Shown here one piece after another: positions 1 to 8,915 of a stretch of 64,000 bases of DNA. Every line of letters begins with the position of its first letter. Position 1 is the first letter of the stretch. Under the pieces are notes generated by a model that was given only the letters and a program-made list of their open reading frames with translations, did no database searches and had not been told where the DNA came from. The position numbers and the translations under genes are program-made. This DNA comes from Rhodopseudomonas sp. (GTDB lineage: Bacteria > Pseudomonadota > Alphaproteobacteria > Rhizobiales > Xanthobacteraceae): positions 34,613 to 98,612 of the forward strand of contig WGNB01000027.1 in the NCBI GenBank assembly GCA_016124795.1, given 5' to 3'.

Positions 1-743
1 TGAACGATACGTTCTCCACCGACATGCAGGTTTACGACTCGCTCGGCACCGCGCAATCGCTGGAAGTCACCTGGACCAAGACCGGCGCCAACGAGTGGTC
101 GGCGTCGTTCTCCAACCCGACGTTGACGTCGGACACCAGCGCCGACTCGGGCACGATCTCCTCCAGCGCGATCACCGTGACGTTTAATACCGATGGCTCG
201 CTGGCCAGCACGTCGCCGAGCCCGCCGACGGTGTCGATCACCGGCTGGACCACCGGCGCCGCCGACAGCACCATCACGCTCAACCTCGGCACCTCCGGCA
301 AGGCCGACGGCCTGACCCAGTATTCGAGCGGCTCCGACAGCCCGACGGTGGATCTCACCAGCGTCACCTCGAACGGCATGGCCTATGGCAGCTTGTCCGG
401 TGTGTCGATCGGCGACGACGGCATCGTCACGGCTTCCTACACCAACGGCCAGAAGATCGCGATCTACAAGGTTCCGGTCGCGACCTTCACCAATGCCAAC
501 GGCCTGCTGGCGACCAGCGGCAGCCTCTATCAGGAGACCACGGCGTCCGGTCATGCCACGTTGCATGAGGCCGGCACCGGCGGCGCCGGCGATATCAAGG
601 GCGGCGAACTGGAAGCGAGCACGACCGACTCCAGCGAGGAATTCTCGACGATGATCGCGGCGCAGCAGGCCTATTCGGCCTCGGCGCAGGTCATCACCGC
701 CGTCAACAAGATGTTCGATACGTTGCTGAGTGCGGTGCGTTAG
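1..743 (+). CDS. flgE: Flagellar hook protein FlgE, C-terminal part (5' end outside window)
   Basis: Open frame runs in from the window edge (NDTFSTDMQVYDSLGTAQSLEVTWTK...); C-term FSTMIAAQQAYSASAQVITAVNKMFDTLLSAVR is typical of hook proteins; followed by flgK/flgL. Confidence 0.88.
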   Translation, partial: NDTFSTDMQVYDSLGTAQSLEVTWTKTGANEWSASFSNPTLTSDTSADSGTISSSAITVTFNTDGSLASTSPSPPTVSITGWTTGAADSTITLNLGTSGKADGLTQYSSGSDSPTVDLTSVTSNGMAYGSLSGVSIGDDGIVTASYTNGQKIAIYKVPVATFTNANGLLATSGSLYQETTASGHATLHEAGTGGAGDIKGGELEASTTDSSEEFSTMIAAQQAYSASAQVITAVNKMFDTLLSAVR

Positions 744-745
744 CC

Positions 746-1078
746 ATGAAAACCGATCACGAACGCGACGAGGACGCCGCCATTCATCGCACGCGCTGCG
801 CCATCGCCGAGGCGACGGCGGGGCTTCAACGTCTGGGCCTGCACCAGATGGTGGCGGACGGTGGCGACCGCTTCAGGCCAGTCGACCTCGATCCGGCGCA
901 GCGACGCGAACTGCTGATGTTTCTGTCGGAGCTTGAAGAGCTGGTGAAGGGGCTTGGCGCGATGAGCGCGGCGCTCGCCAGCGATATCGACCGGACCAAC
1001 ACCAACATGAACGCGCAGGCCGCGTACCGGCGCGTCGGCATGGTGCTGCGGCAGCAGCAGCGTCAGGCCAGGCATTAG
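746..1078 (+). CDS. Hypothetical protein in flagellar operon
   Basis: 110-aa ORF starting 3 nt after the flgE stop and co-directional with the flagellar genes. Confidence 0.6.
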   Translation: MKTDHERDEDAAIHRTRCAIAEATAGLQRLGLHQMVADGGDRFRPVDLDPAQRRELLMFLSELEELVKGLGAMSAALASDIDRTNTNMNAQAAYRRVGMVLRQQQRQARH

Positions 1079-1101
1079 GCGAAAGATAAAGGGCCATCAT
1101 C

Positions 1102-1575
1102 ATGAGCGACACTATCGGACAGAGCCAGGCGATGACCGGCCATGGTGGACAGGGCGAACAGGCGACGCGCAAGCTGCTCACCCTGATGGACGAATTCATC
1201 ACGCTGGTTGTCGAGGAAAACGGCATGTTGTCGCGCGGCCTGCCACCGGCCTTGTCGCTGGTCGCGGTGCGCAAGGGTGAGCTGGCTTGCGAGTTCGAAC
1301 TCTGGGCCAAGGCGGCCAATGCGCGGGCGATCCGCCTGGAGACCGCGCCCGATCCGATCCGCAAGCAGTTCATCGAACGCCTCGCCGTGTTCCAGAAGGT
1401 GATGGATGAGAACGTCGCCCGGCTGGAAGCGGCGATCGAGGCGAGCCGCCGCCGCGTCGAGGCGGTGATGAGCGCGATCCGTCAGGGGATGACCGACGTG
1501 TCGCCTTATCGCGCCAACGGCAAGGCGCAGGCGGTGCAGAACAACAAGGCGACCCATAGCGGGATCGTCATCTAG
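1102..1575 (+). CDS. FlgN-like flagellar export chaperone (putative)
   Basis: 157-aa helical ORF immediately upstream of flgK, the usual position of flgN-type chaperones. Confidence 0.5.
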   Translation: MSDTIGQSQAMTGHGGQGEQATRKLLTLMDEFITLVVEENGMLSRGLPPALSLVAVRKGELACEFELWAKAANARAIRLETAPDPIRKQFIERLAVFQKVMDENVARLEAAIEASRRRVEAVMSAIRQGMTDVSPYRANGKAQAVQNNKATHSGIVI

Positions 1576-1592
1576 CATAAAGGTGTTCGCGT

Positions 1593-3365
1593 ATGTCGCT
1601 GTCAGTCGCGCGCTATGCCGCCTATTCGGCGATGATGACGACGCAACTGCAAATCAGCGTCGCGTCGTCGAACATCGCCAACGCCGATACCGCCGGTTAC
1701 ACGAAGAAGAGCGCTGCGCAGACGTCGACGGTGTCGAACGGCGTCGGCACCGGCACCACGGTCACGGCTGTCACCAGCAACGTCGACAAGCTGATGCTCA
1801 AATCGCTGATGTCGGCGGTTTCGGCGCTCGGCACCGCGACCACCAATGACAGCTACGCCAGTCAGTTGCAGTCATTGTTCGGCAGCACCAGCAGCTCAAG
1901 CGACAGTTCGGCCGGCACCTCGCTCGGCAATACCTTGGCTTCGCTCGAAACCGCGCTGTCGCAACTGGCCGATACGCCGGAAAGCACGACGCTCAAGGCC
2001 CAGGTCGTCAGCGACCTCGACGACGTCGCCGCCCAGTTGCGCGACACGTCGAGCCAGATCCAGACCTTGCGCAGCAACGCCGATCAGGAAATCTCGTCGG
2101 ACGTCGACAGCGTCAATTCGTCTTTGGCGACGATCAAGGACCTTAACGACCAGATCACGGCGGCGGCGGCGTCCGGAAATCCAACGGCGGATCTCGAGGA
2201 CAAGCGCAATCAGGCCTTGCAGGACCTGTCGTCGCTGATGGACGTCAGCTATTTCACAAATACTTCCGGGCAGATGCAGATCTATACCACGTCGGGTCAG
2301 GTCCTGCTCGACTCGTCGGTGCATAAGCTGAGCTACCAGACCGCCAGCAGCGTTTCGGCCTCGACCAGCTACAGCGCGTCGTCATCGGCGGGTCTTAGCG
2401 GCATCATGGTCGACGGAACCGACATCACAAGCCAGATCAAGTCGGGGTCGATCGCCGGTCTCGTCGAGCAGCGCGACGTCACCTTGCCAGCGGCGCAGGA
2501 CGAGCTCGATCAGCTCGCCGTGCAACTGGCCGCCACGCTTAACGGCATCAGCAATAGCGGGACGTCCGATCCGCCGCCGTCGAGCCTGACCGGAACCACT
2601 GCGGTTGCGGCGACCGACAGCTTTTCCGGCACAGGCACCGTGCGTATCGCGGTCACCGACAGCGACAGCAATCTGGTGTCCTATCAGGATCTCGATCTGT
2701 CGAGCTATTCGACGGTTGGCGATCTCGTCGATGCCATCAATTCGATCTCCGGCCTGTCGGCGTCAATCGACAGCAACGGTCACGTCGCGATTTCGGCCGA
2801 CAGCTCCAGCAATGGCGTCGCCATCAACGAGATGACGAGTTCGGTCGGCAGCAGCGGCCAGGGCCTGTCGGACTATCTCGGCCTCAACGACCTGGTGTCG
2901 GCGACCGGCGCGTCGGATTTCAAGGTGCGCAGCGACATTCTGTCCAATTCCAGTCTGCTGCCGAGTTCGACACTCGGCTCGTCGGCGAGCCTGACCGTCG
3001 GCGCGCAGGTCGTGACCGAAGGATCGATGACCGTCGCGCAGAACCTCTATGACGCCTTGTCGGGTAATCAGAGTTTCGATGCCGCCGGCGGACTGTCGTC
3101 GCGCAAAACGTCGTTCGCATCTTATGCCGCCGACATCGTCGCCGGCGTCGCCGCCGACGCGACGCGGGCCTCGAATACCCTGACGACCAAGCAGGCGGTT
3201 GAAACCAGCCTGTCCGACAGCATCTCGTCGGCCTCCGGCGTCAATATCGACGAGGAGACCGCGACGCTGACCCAGTTGCAGAACGAATACGCCGCCGCCG
3301 CGCAGGTCATGCAGATTCTCAACAGCATGTTCAGCTCCCTGCTCGATTCTGTGCAGTCGTCGTAA
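1593..3365 (+). CDS. flgK: Flagellar hook-associated protein 1 FlgK
   Basis: N-term MSLSVARYAAYSAMMTTQLQISVASSNIANADTAGYTKKSA and C-term LTQLQNEYAAAAQVMQILNSMFSSLLDSV are FlgK hallmarks. Confidence 0.9.
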   Translation: MSLSVARYAAYSAMMTTQLQISVASSNIANADTAGYTKKSAAQTSTVSNGVGTGTTVTAVTSNVDKLMLKSLMSAVSALGTATTNDSYASQLQSLFGSTSSSSDSSAGTSLGNTLASLETALSQLADTPESTTLKAQVVSDLDDVAAQLRDTSSQIQTLRSNADQEISSDVDSVNSSLATIKDLNDQITAAAASGNPTADLEDKRNQALQDLSSLMDVSYFTNTSGQMQIYTTSGQVLLDSSVHKLSYQTASSVSASTSYSASSSAGLSGIMVDGTDITSQIKSGSIAGLVEQRDVTLPAAQDELDQLAVQLAATLNGISNSGTSDPPPSSLTGTTAVAATDSFSGTGTVRIAVTDSDSNLVSYQDLDLSSYSTVGDLVDAINSISGLSASIDSNGHVAISADSSSNGVAINEMTSSVGSSGQGLSDYLGLNDLVSATGASDFKVRSDILSNSSLLPSSTLGSSASLTVGAQVVTEGSMTVAQNLYDALSGNQSFDAAGGLSSRKTSFASYAADIVAGVAADATRASNTLTTKQAVETSLSDSISSASGVNIDEETATLTQLQNEYAAAAQVMQILNSMFSSLLDSVQSS

Positions 3366-3389
3366 CGCGTTGGCCCGGGGAATGATTTC

Positions 3390-4301
3390 ATGGTGATGCG
3401 GGTTGCGACCTTCGCGCTGAGCAACAGCATGATCGATGCCGCGCTGCGGACGCAGGCGGAGATCGCCACCCGCCAGATCCAGACGGCTTCCGGCAAGGTT
3501 TCGTCCGATTACGGTGGCCTAGGCGCAAGCTCGAAGAAGGTCATCGATCTTCAGGTCTCGGTGTCGCGGTCGAGCAATTACGAGCAGGCCGCCAGCAGCG
3601 CCGACGATCGCGTCCAGGTGATGTATTCGGCCACGGGCTCGATCGCCGATCTGCTGTCCAGCTTCAAGACGCAGTTGATCGCGGCGTCGTCCGCCGCGAC
3701 CACCGACAGCACGTCCCTGGTCAGCGCCGCGCAGGGCTATATGAGCGACATCGCATCGCTTTTGAATACGCAATATGGCGGCCGTTACATGTTCGCCGGT
3801 TCGCGCACAGAAACGGCGCCGGTCGATCTGTCCGCCTATTCGAACACGACATCGGCGACGACGGCGGATACGTCCTATTACACCGGCGACGACCAGATCG
3901 TCTCCGCCAAGGTGTCTGACAGTCAGTCGATCAGTTACGGCGTGACGGCGGACAATTCGGCTTTCGAGCAGGCGATGCGGGCGCTAAGCATCGTTGCCAA
4001 TTCGACGTCGTCGCCGGTCGACAGCACGACCATCGCCAATGCGCTGGACCTGACGACGTCGGCGCTCGACGGCGTGACCGGCGTGCAGACCCAGCTATCG
4101 CTCAAGGCCTCGCAGCTGGAAAGCGCGGTTTCGACCCAGCAGGATTATCAGAGTTTCGCCAGCACGCTGAGTTCGGATTTGACCGATGTCGACGTGGCGT
4201 CGGTCACCGCGCAAATATCGACCTATCAGACCCAGCTCGAGGCGTCCTATTCGGCGCTGTCGAAAATACTGAGCCTGAAGCTGTCGGATTATCTGAAATA
4301 G
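3390..4301 (+). CDS. flgL: Flagellar hook-associated protein 3 / flagellin-like FlgL
   Basis: Flagellin-like N-term (RVATFALSNSMIDAALRTQAEIATRQIQTASGKVSSDYGGLG), YMFAGSRT motif, directly after flgK. Confidence 0.82.
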   Translation: MVMRVATFALSNSMIDAALRTQAEIATRQIQTASGKVSSDYGGLGASSKKVIDLQVSVSRSSNYEQAASSADDRVQVMYSATGSIADLLSSFKTQLIAASSAATTDSTSLVSAAQGYMSDIASLLNTQYGGRYMFAGSRTETAPVDLSAYSNTTSATTADTSYYTGDDQIVSAKVSDSQSISYGVTADNSAFEQAMRALSIVANSTSSPVDSTTIANALDLTTSALDGVTGVQTQLSLKASQLESAVSTQQDYQSFASTLSSDLTDVDVASVTAQISTYQTQLEASYSALSKILSLKLSDYLK

Positions 4302-4316
4302 CTCTCGCTGCCGCGG

Positions 4317-5639
4317 TCAGGCCGGCCGCGACAACGGCAGGATCATGCGTGCCAAGAGACCGTGCGGTTTGGCGTCGTTCAATTCGAGCTTGCCGCTGTG
4401 GGCGGCGACGATGGTCGAGGCGATCGACAGGCCAAGGCCGAAACTGGCGCCGTTGCCGAGGCCGCGCGCAGGATCGCCGCGATAGAACGGTTCGATCACC
4501 TTGGCGCGTTCGGCGGCGCCGATGCCGGGGCCGTTGTCCTCCACCTCGATGACGGCGGCGCCGGGTTCGCTGACGATGCGCACGGTGACCGCGGTGCCAT
4601 ATTTCAATCCGTTGTGAACCAGGTTCATTACCGCGCGCGTGATCTGGTCGGGATCGCAGTGCAGATAGAGATGCGGCGGCGCGTTGTAGCTCAGTGGGTG
4701 CCCCATGTCGGCGAAGTCGTCGCACAGCACCTGAATGACGCTCGGCAGATCGACCAGCACATGCTGGCTCTCGCCGGTGCTCTGTTCGCGCAGGAAGGCC
4801 AGTGCCGACTGCACCATGTATTGCATGGTGTCGAGGTCGCGGATCACCTGGCCCTGCAACGGCGTCTGTTCGATTTCCTCGGCGCGCAGGCGCAGCCGGG
4901 TGATCGGCGTGCGCAGGTCGTGACCGATCGCGGCGAGCATTCGGGTGCGGTCGTCGACCATCGCGCGGATACGGCCGCGCATGTCGTTGAGCGCGCGGGC
5001 GAGCCCTCGGACCTCGGCCGGCCCGCTTTCCGGCAACGGCGCGTCGAGGCGGTCGACTGAAAATTGTTCGGCGGCGTTGGTAATGCGCGCCAGCGGCGCG
5101 GTCAGCGCGCGCCCGACCCACAGGAACAGCAGGGTGAGAACCACGGCCAGAAACATCACCGTGCCGATCAGCATTGGCAGCCGGTTGGAGGGCGGCGGCG
5201 GGAGTTCGGCGGCGATGAACTGGTGGTCGGACAGCCGGATGGCGACGCGCGGCGGGCCGCGTCGGTCGTCTTCGCCGGGGCGTAGGACATAGACCTTGTA
5301 GCGGTCGCCGAGCACGGCCCTGAGATCGTGGATCGGTCGGATATCGGTGAAATCTGTGGCGGTCGGTGGCAGCGCGTCGAGTTCGATCAGCGACGGCAGG
5401 CTTTCCCGTGCGGTACGTAGAATATCGGCTTGGGCTTGTGGCGTCGGCGCGGCGTCGAGCAGTCTGGCGGTAAAGGCGAGGCCGGCGAGAACGCCGACGG
5501 TGCTTTCCGTTTTCGGCGGCGGCTGCAACAGGAAGACGGTGGCGGTCACGCCATTGGCGATCGCCAGCGACATCACGATCAGCACGGCGATCTGGCTGCC
5601 GATATGGCGCGGCGTGAGATAGTGCAGGAGTCGCGTCAC
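4317..5639 (-). CDS. Sensor histidine kinase (HAMP + HisKA + HATPase)
   Basis: AAIGHDLRTPITRLRLRAEEI (H box), VEDNGPGIG (N/G1), FGLGLSIASTIVAAHSGKLEL (G2). The track ORF extends to 6152, but a GTG at 5637-5639 overlapping the RR stop gives a 440-aa protein beginning at MTRLLHYLTPRHIG. Confidence 0.88.
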   Translation of the reverse strand: MTRLLHYLTPRHIGSQIAVLIVMSLAIANGVTATVFLLQPPPKTESTVGVLAGLAFTARLLDAAPTPQAQADILRTARESLPSLIELDALPPTATDFTDIRPIHDLRAVLGDRYKVYVLRPGEDDRRGPPRVAIRLSDHQFIAAELPPPPSNRLPMLIGTVMFLAVVLTLLFLWVGRALTAPLARITNAAEQFSVDRLDAPLPESGPAEVRGLARALNDMRGRIRAMVDDRTRMLAAIGHDLRTPITRLRLRAEEIEQTPLQGQVIRDLDTMQYMVQSALAFLREQSTGESQHVLVDLPSVIQVLCDDFADMGHPLSYNAPPHLYLHCDPDQITRAVMNLVHNGLKYGTAVTVRIVSEPGAAVIEVEDNGPGIGAAERAKVIEPFYRGDPARGLGNGASFGLGLSIASTIVAAHSGKLELNDAKPHGLLARMILPLSRPA

Positions 5640-6361
5640 GCCGAACTGACCTGCGGCGAAAACATGTAGCCGCCCGAGCGGATGGTCTGGAACAGCAGCG
5701 GCTGGCGTGGATCCTTTTCCATCTTCTGTCGTAACCGGCTGACCAGCACATCGATGCTGCGGTCGAATGGTCCCGAGACGCGGCCTTGCGTCAGATCGAT
5801 CAACTGGTCGCGCGACAGCACGCGGCGCGGCCGTTGGCAGAACACCAGGAGCAGCGCAAACTCGGCGCCGGTCAGTGCTACCCGCGCGCCCTCCGGGCTG
5901 AGCAACTGGCGGACGTTCGGGTCGAGCCGCCAGCCGTCGAAGGTCAGCGGCTGGCCGTCCGGCGCTTTCGTTGGCTCGCCGCCGCTTCGCCGCAACACGG
6001 CGCGGATACGCGCCAGCAATTCGCGCGGATTGAACGGCTTGGTCAGGTAATCGTCGGCGCCCATTTCCAGACCGATGATGCGGTCGATGTCCTCGCTCTT
6101 GGCGGTCAGCATGATGACCGGCAGGTTCGAGCTGGCGCGCAGTCGGCGGCACAGGCTCAGGCCGTCCTCGCCCGGCAACATGATGTCGAGGATCGCCAGG
6201 TCGATGCCGCCGGCGGCGAGGACCTTGTCGGCCTCCTCGGCATGGGTCGCGGTCGATACCCGGATGTCGTTGGCGCGGAGGAAGCGCGCCACCAGGACGC
6301 TGATGTCATTGTCGTCCTCGACTAGCAGGACGTGCGTGGGCGTTGTCATGGATCTCGGCAT
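5636..6361 (-). CDS. OmpR/PhoB-family response regulator
   Basis: VLLVEDDNDISVLVARFL..., LAILDIMLPGEDGL, VIMLTAKSEDIDRIIGLEMGADDYLTKPF plus C-terminal winged-helix; start chosen at MPRSMTTPTHVLLVEDD. Confidence 0.9.
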   Translation of the reverse strand: MPRSMTTPTHVLLVEDDNDISVLVARFLRANDIRVSTATHAEEADKVLAAGGIDLAILDIMLPGEDGLSLCRRLRASSNLPVIMLTAKSEDIDRIIGLEMGADDYLTKPFNPRELLARIRAVLRRSGGEPTKAPDGQPLTFDGWRLDPNVRQLLSPEGARVALTGAEFALLLVFCQRPRRVLSRDQLIDLTQGRVSGPFDRSIDVLVSRLRQKMEKDPRQPLLFQTIRSGGYMFSPQVSSA

Positions 6362-6563
6362 AGCCCGGTTCTTCGTTGCCGTGGCGGGAAAATTGTTACC
6401 GATTATTGCTGGCGAAACGGCGAAGTCGAGGCCGCCGGCCGAAATCGGCCTCGCCAGAAACAATCTTTAAAACTTCGCAACAAGTTTCTATCGACCGAAC
6501 ATATCGGGGCAAAGCGGGGGCCGCAGAACACGATCCAGCGAAACGGCAAGAGGAACGCGGATC

Positions 6564-7298
6564 ATGAATACCATGGTCAAGGTGATCGTCGCGATCGGCT
6601 TTGTGGCAGTGGCGGCAGCGGTCGCCATCATTCTGCCGCCCGGTGCGCGCGGCTCGGCGGCGGAAGGCTATCCGCCGAAAGATCAATCCCGGTTGCCGGC
6701 CGGCATCGTGTCCGGCGATGCGGCCGATTACGCCGGCAATCTGTTGCAACTGGCGAAGGCGGTGAAATCGCGGCCAGCCGATACGTTCGCCCCTGGTAAT
6801 ATGGTGCTCGCCGATGCCGGCGGTCCGCCGGCCGGTTTCGGACCGCCGCCGGCGGGACCGCGCGACGGTCAGGATCGCGGACGAGATCGCGGTCAGGATC
6901 GTGGTGAAGCCTCGCGTCGGCTGGTGCGGATGGGGCCGCCGCGCATGGCGCCGGTCCCGCCCGACCGCCGCGCCTGCAATGAGCAGATCGACCGCGGCGC
7001 CGGCGCCGCCGGCTATCTCAAGAGCAAGCTGGGTCTCGACAGCGCGCAGAAAGACGCCTGGCTGAAGATCGAACAGGCCGCCGATCCGGTGGTGCAGAAG
7101 ATGCGCGCGTTCTGCGCCGAACTGCCGACCGAGCCGGGCGCGCCGAGCTTCCCGACGATGATTGAACTCGCCGACAAGCAAATCGCGCTGCGCTCCGAGT
7201 TCGTCCACGCCATCGTCGCGCCGGCCAAGGCCTTTTACGACTTGCTGACGCCGCAGCAGCGCGCGGTGCTCGATCGCCCGCCGCCCCCGATTTTGTGA
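6564..7298 (+). CDS. LTXXQ-motif (Spy/CpxP-like) periplasmic protein
   Basis: N-terminal TM/signal, KLGLDSAQKDAWLKIEQAA and C-terminal LLTPQQRAVLDRPPPP; divergent from the two-component system. Confidence 0.7.
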   Translation: MNTMVKVIVAIGFVAVAAAVAIILPPGARGSAAEGYPPKDQSRLPAGIVSGDAADYAGNLLQLAKAVKSRPADTFAPGNMVLADAGGPPAGFGPPPAGPRDGQDRGRDRGQDRGEASRRLVRMGPPRMAPVPPDRRACNEQIDRGAGAAGYLKSKLGLDSAQKDAWLKIEQAADPVVQKMRAFCAELPTEPGAPSFPTMIELADKQIALRSEFVHAIVAPAKAFYDLLTPQQRAVLDRPPPPIL

Positions 7299-7347
7299 TC
7301 GTCGCGGCATCCTCGTCCCCAACAGGGATGCCGAAACGAGCGACCGC

Positions 7348-7376
7348 CGCTGCGACCGCGGCGGTCGCAGCGTTTT
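7348..7376 (+). terminator. Probable rho-independent terminator
   Basis: CGCTGCGACCG-cgg-CGGTCGCAGCG, perfect 11-bp stem followed by TTTT, between 7298 and 7402. Confidence 0.75.
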
Positions 7377-7401
7377 CGTTCCGCGTGTCGATTGAGTCCG
7401 A

Positions 7402-8910
7402 ATGCGAAATGCCATGAAGCCGAATGCCGTCATCGGCGCCGCGATCATGTTGACAGCCGTGGCGTTGTCCGGCTGTGCCGTCGGCCCCGATTACAAACCA
7501 TCCCCGATCGTGCTGCCGATCCACTGGTCGAATGAAAAGAACGGCCAGATCGTCAAGCCGGTCGATCTGGCGCAGTGGTGGACGCGACTGAACGACCCGG
7601 TGCTGAACGGGCTGATCGAAGACGCCGTCAGTGGCAATCTCGATGTCGCCAGCGCCAAGGCGAAAATCCGAGAGGCGCGCGCGACCCGCCGTCAGGCGAT
7701 CGGCGCGCTGTTTCCGTCGGTCAGTGGCGAGGGCGCGGCGACCCGCAGTCGCACCGCGGCCAGCAGCGACGCGAGCGCGCCGGTCACCGCCAATCAGTTT
7801 CAGGCCGGCTTCGATTCGAGTTGGGAACTTGACCTGTTCGGCGCCAACAAGCGCGCGGTCGAGGCGGCGTCCTACGGCGTCGATGCCGCCGACGATAATC
7901 TGCGCGCGACCTTGCTGACGCTGGTCGGCGATGTCTCGGCTTATTATGTCGAGGCGCGCGGTTATCAGGCCCGCATCGCGCTCGCCCGCCGCACCGCCAA
8001 ATCGCAACGCGACACCTGGGCGTTGACGCAACGCAAGTTCGAAGCCGGTTCGACGACGGCGGCCGATGTCGCCAAGGCGGCGGCGGTCGCCGCCACCACC
8101 GAAGCCGACATTCCGGGTTACGAGACGTCCTATGCCGCCGCGGTGCATCGGCTCGGCGTGCTGCTCGGCCTCGATCCGGTGGCGCTGGTGCGTGAATTGC
8201 GGCATGGCGCGCCGATCCCGACACCGCGTCTGCCTTTGCCGGCCGGCATTCCGGCCAATGTGATGTCGGCGCGGCCGGACGTCCGTCAGGCCGAGCGGCA
8301 ACTGGCGCAGTACACCGCCAAGATCGGCCAGGCCGAAGCCGCGCTTTATCCGAGCGTCAGCCTGACCGGGTCGGTATCGACCACTGGGCTCAACACCCGC
8401 GACATCGGCAGGAACTCATCGATCGGCTGGTCGATCGGCCCGAGCCTGAGCGTGCCATTGTTCAATGCCGGACGATTGCGCGCGGCGGTCGATGTCGCCA
8501 AAGCGCAACGCGACCAATACGACGTTGCCTGGCGTTCGGCGGTGCTGACCGCGCTGGAAGATGTCGAAAACGCGCTGGTGTCGCTGGCGCAGGAACGTAT
8601 CAAGCAACGTAAGCTCGGCGAAGCGGTGCGGCGTTATCGCGAGGCGGCGCGGCTGTCGCACGCGCTGTTCGAGAACGGTTCGGCGAGTTTCCTCGATGTG
8701 CTCGACGCCGAACGCTCGCTCTACACGGCGGAGGATTCGCTGCTGCAAAGCAGGGCCGCGATCGCCACCGATTATGTCGCCTTGGCCAAGGCGCTTGGCG
8801 GTGGCTGGGATGGCGCGATCGACAGTTCAAAGCCGGAGGTCGTCGATCGCGCAACCGGCCCGCATGTGATGCCGGTCGTCGCGGCGCGGGCGGCATCGCC
8901 GAACGACTAG
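7402..8910 (+). CDS. Efflux transporter outer membrane lipoprotein, NodT/OprM family
   Basis: Lipobox LSGCAVGPDYKP; AQWWTRLNDPVLNGLIEDAV; repeated OMF halves. Confidence 0.9.
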   Translation: MRNAMKPNAVIGAAIMLTAVALSGCAVGPDYKPSPIVLPIHWSNEKNGQIVKPVDLAQWWTRLNDPVLNGLIEDAVSGNLDVASAKAKIREARATRRQAIGALFPSVSGEGAATRSRTAASSDASAPVTANQFQAGFDSSWELDLFGANKRAVEAASYGVDAADDNLRATLLTLVGDVSAYYVEARGYQARIALARRTAKSQRDTWALTQRKFEAGSTTAADVAKAAAVAATTEADIPGYETSYAAAVHRLGVLLGLDPVALVRELRHGAPIPTPRLPLPAGIPANVMSARPDVRQAERQLAQYTAKIGQAEAALYPSVSLTGSVSTTGLNTRDIGRNSSIGWSIGPSLSVPLFNAGRLRAAVDVAKAQRDQYDVAWRSAVLTALEDVENALVSLAQERIKQRKLGEAVRRYREAARLSHALFENGSASFLDVLDAERSLYTAEDSLLQSRAAIATDYVALAKALGGGWDGAIDSSKPEVVDRATGPHVMPVVAARAASPND

Positions 8911-8915
8911 CATCA

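Noticed and set aside
4204-5751. 515-aa minus-strand ORF overlapping the histidine kinase
   Set aside because: Arg/Pro-rich frame-shifted shadow; the in-frame kinase motifs are in the overlapping 4317-5639 frame.
5640-6152. N-terminal extension of the histidine kinase ORF to 6152 (611 aa in the track)
   Set aside because: The extension lies inside the response regulator in another frame and is Arg-rich; the GTG start at 5637-5639 overlapping the RR stop is far more plausible.
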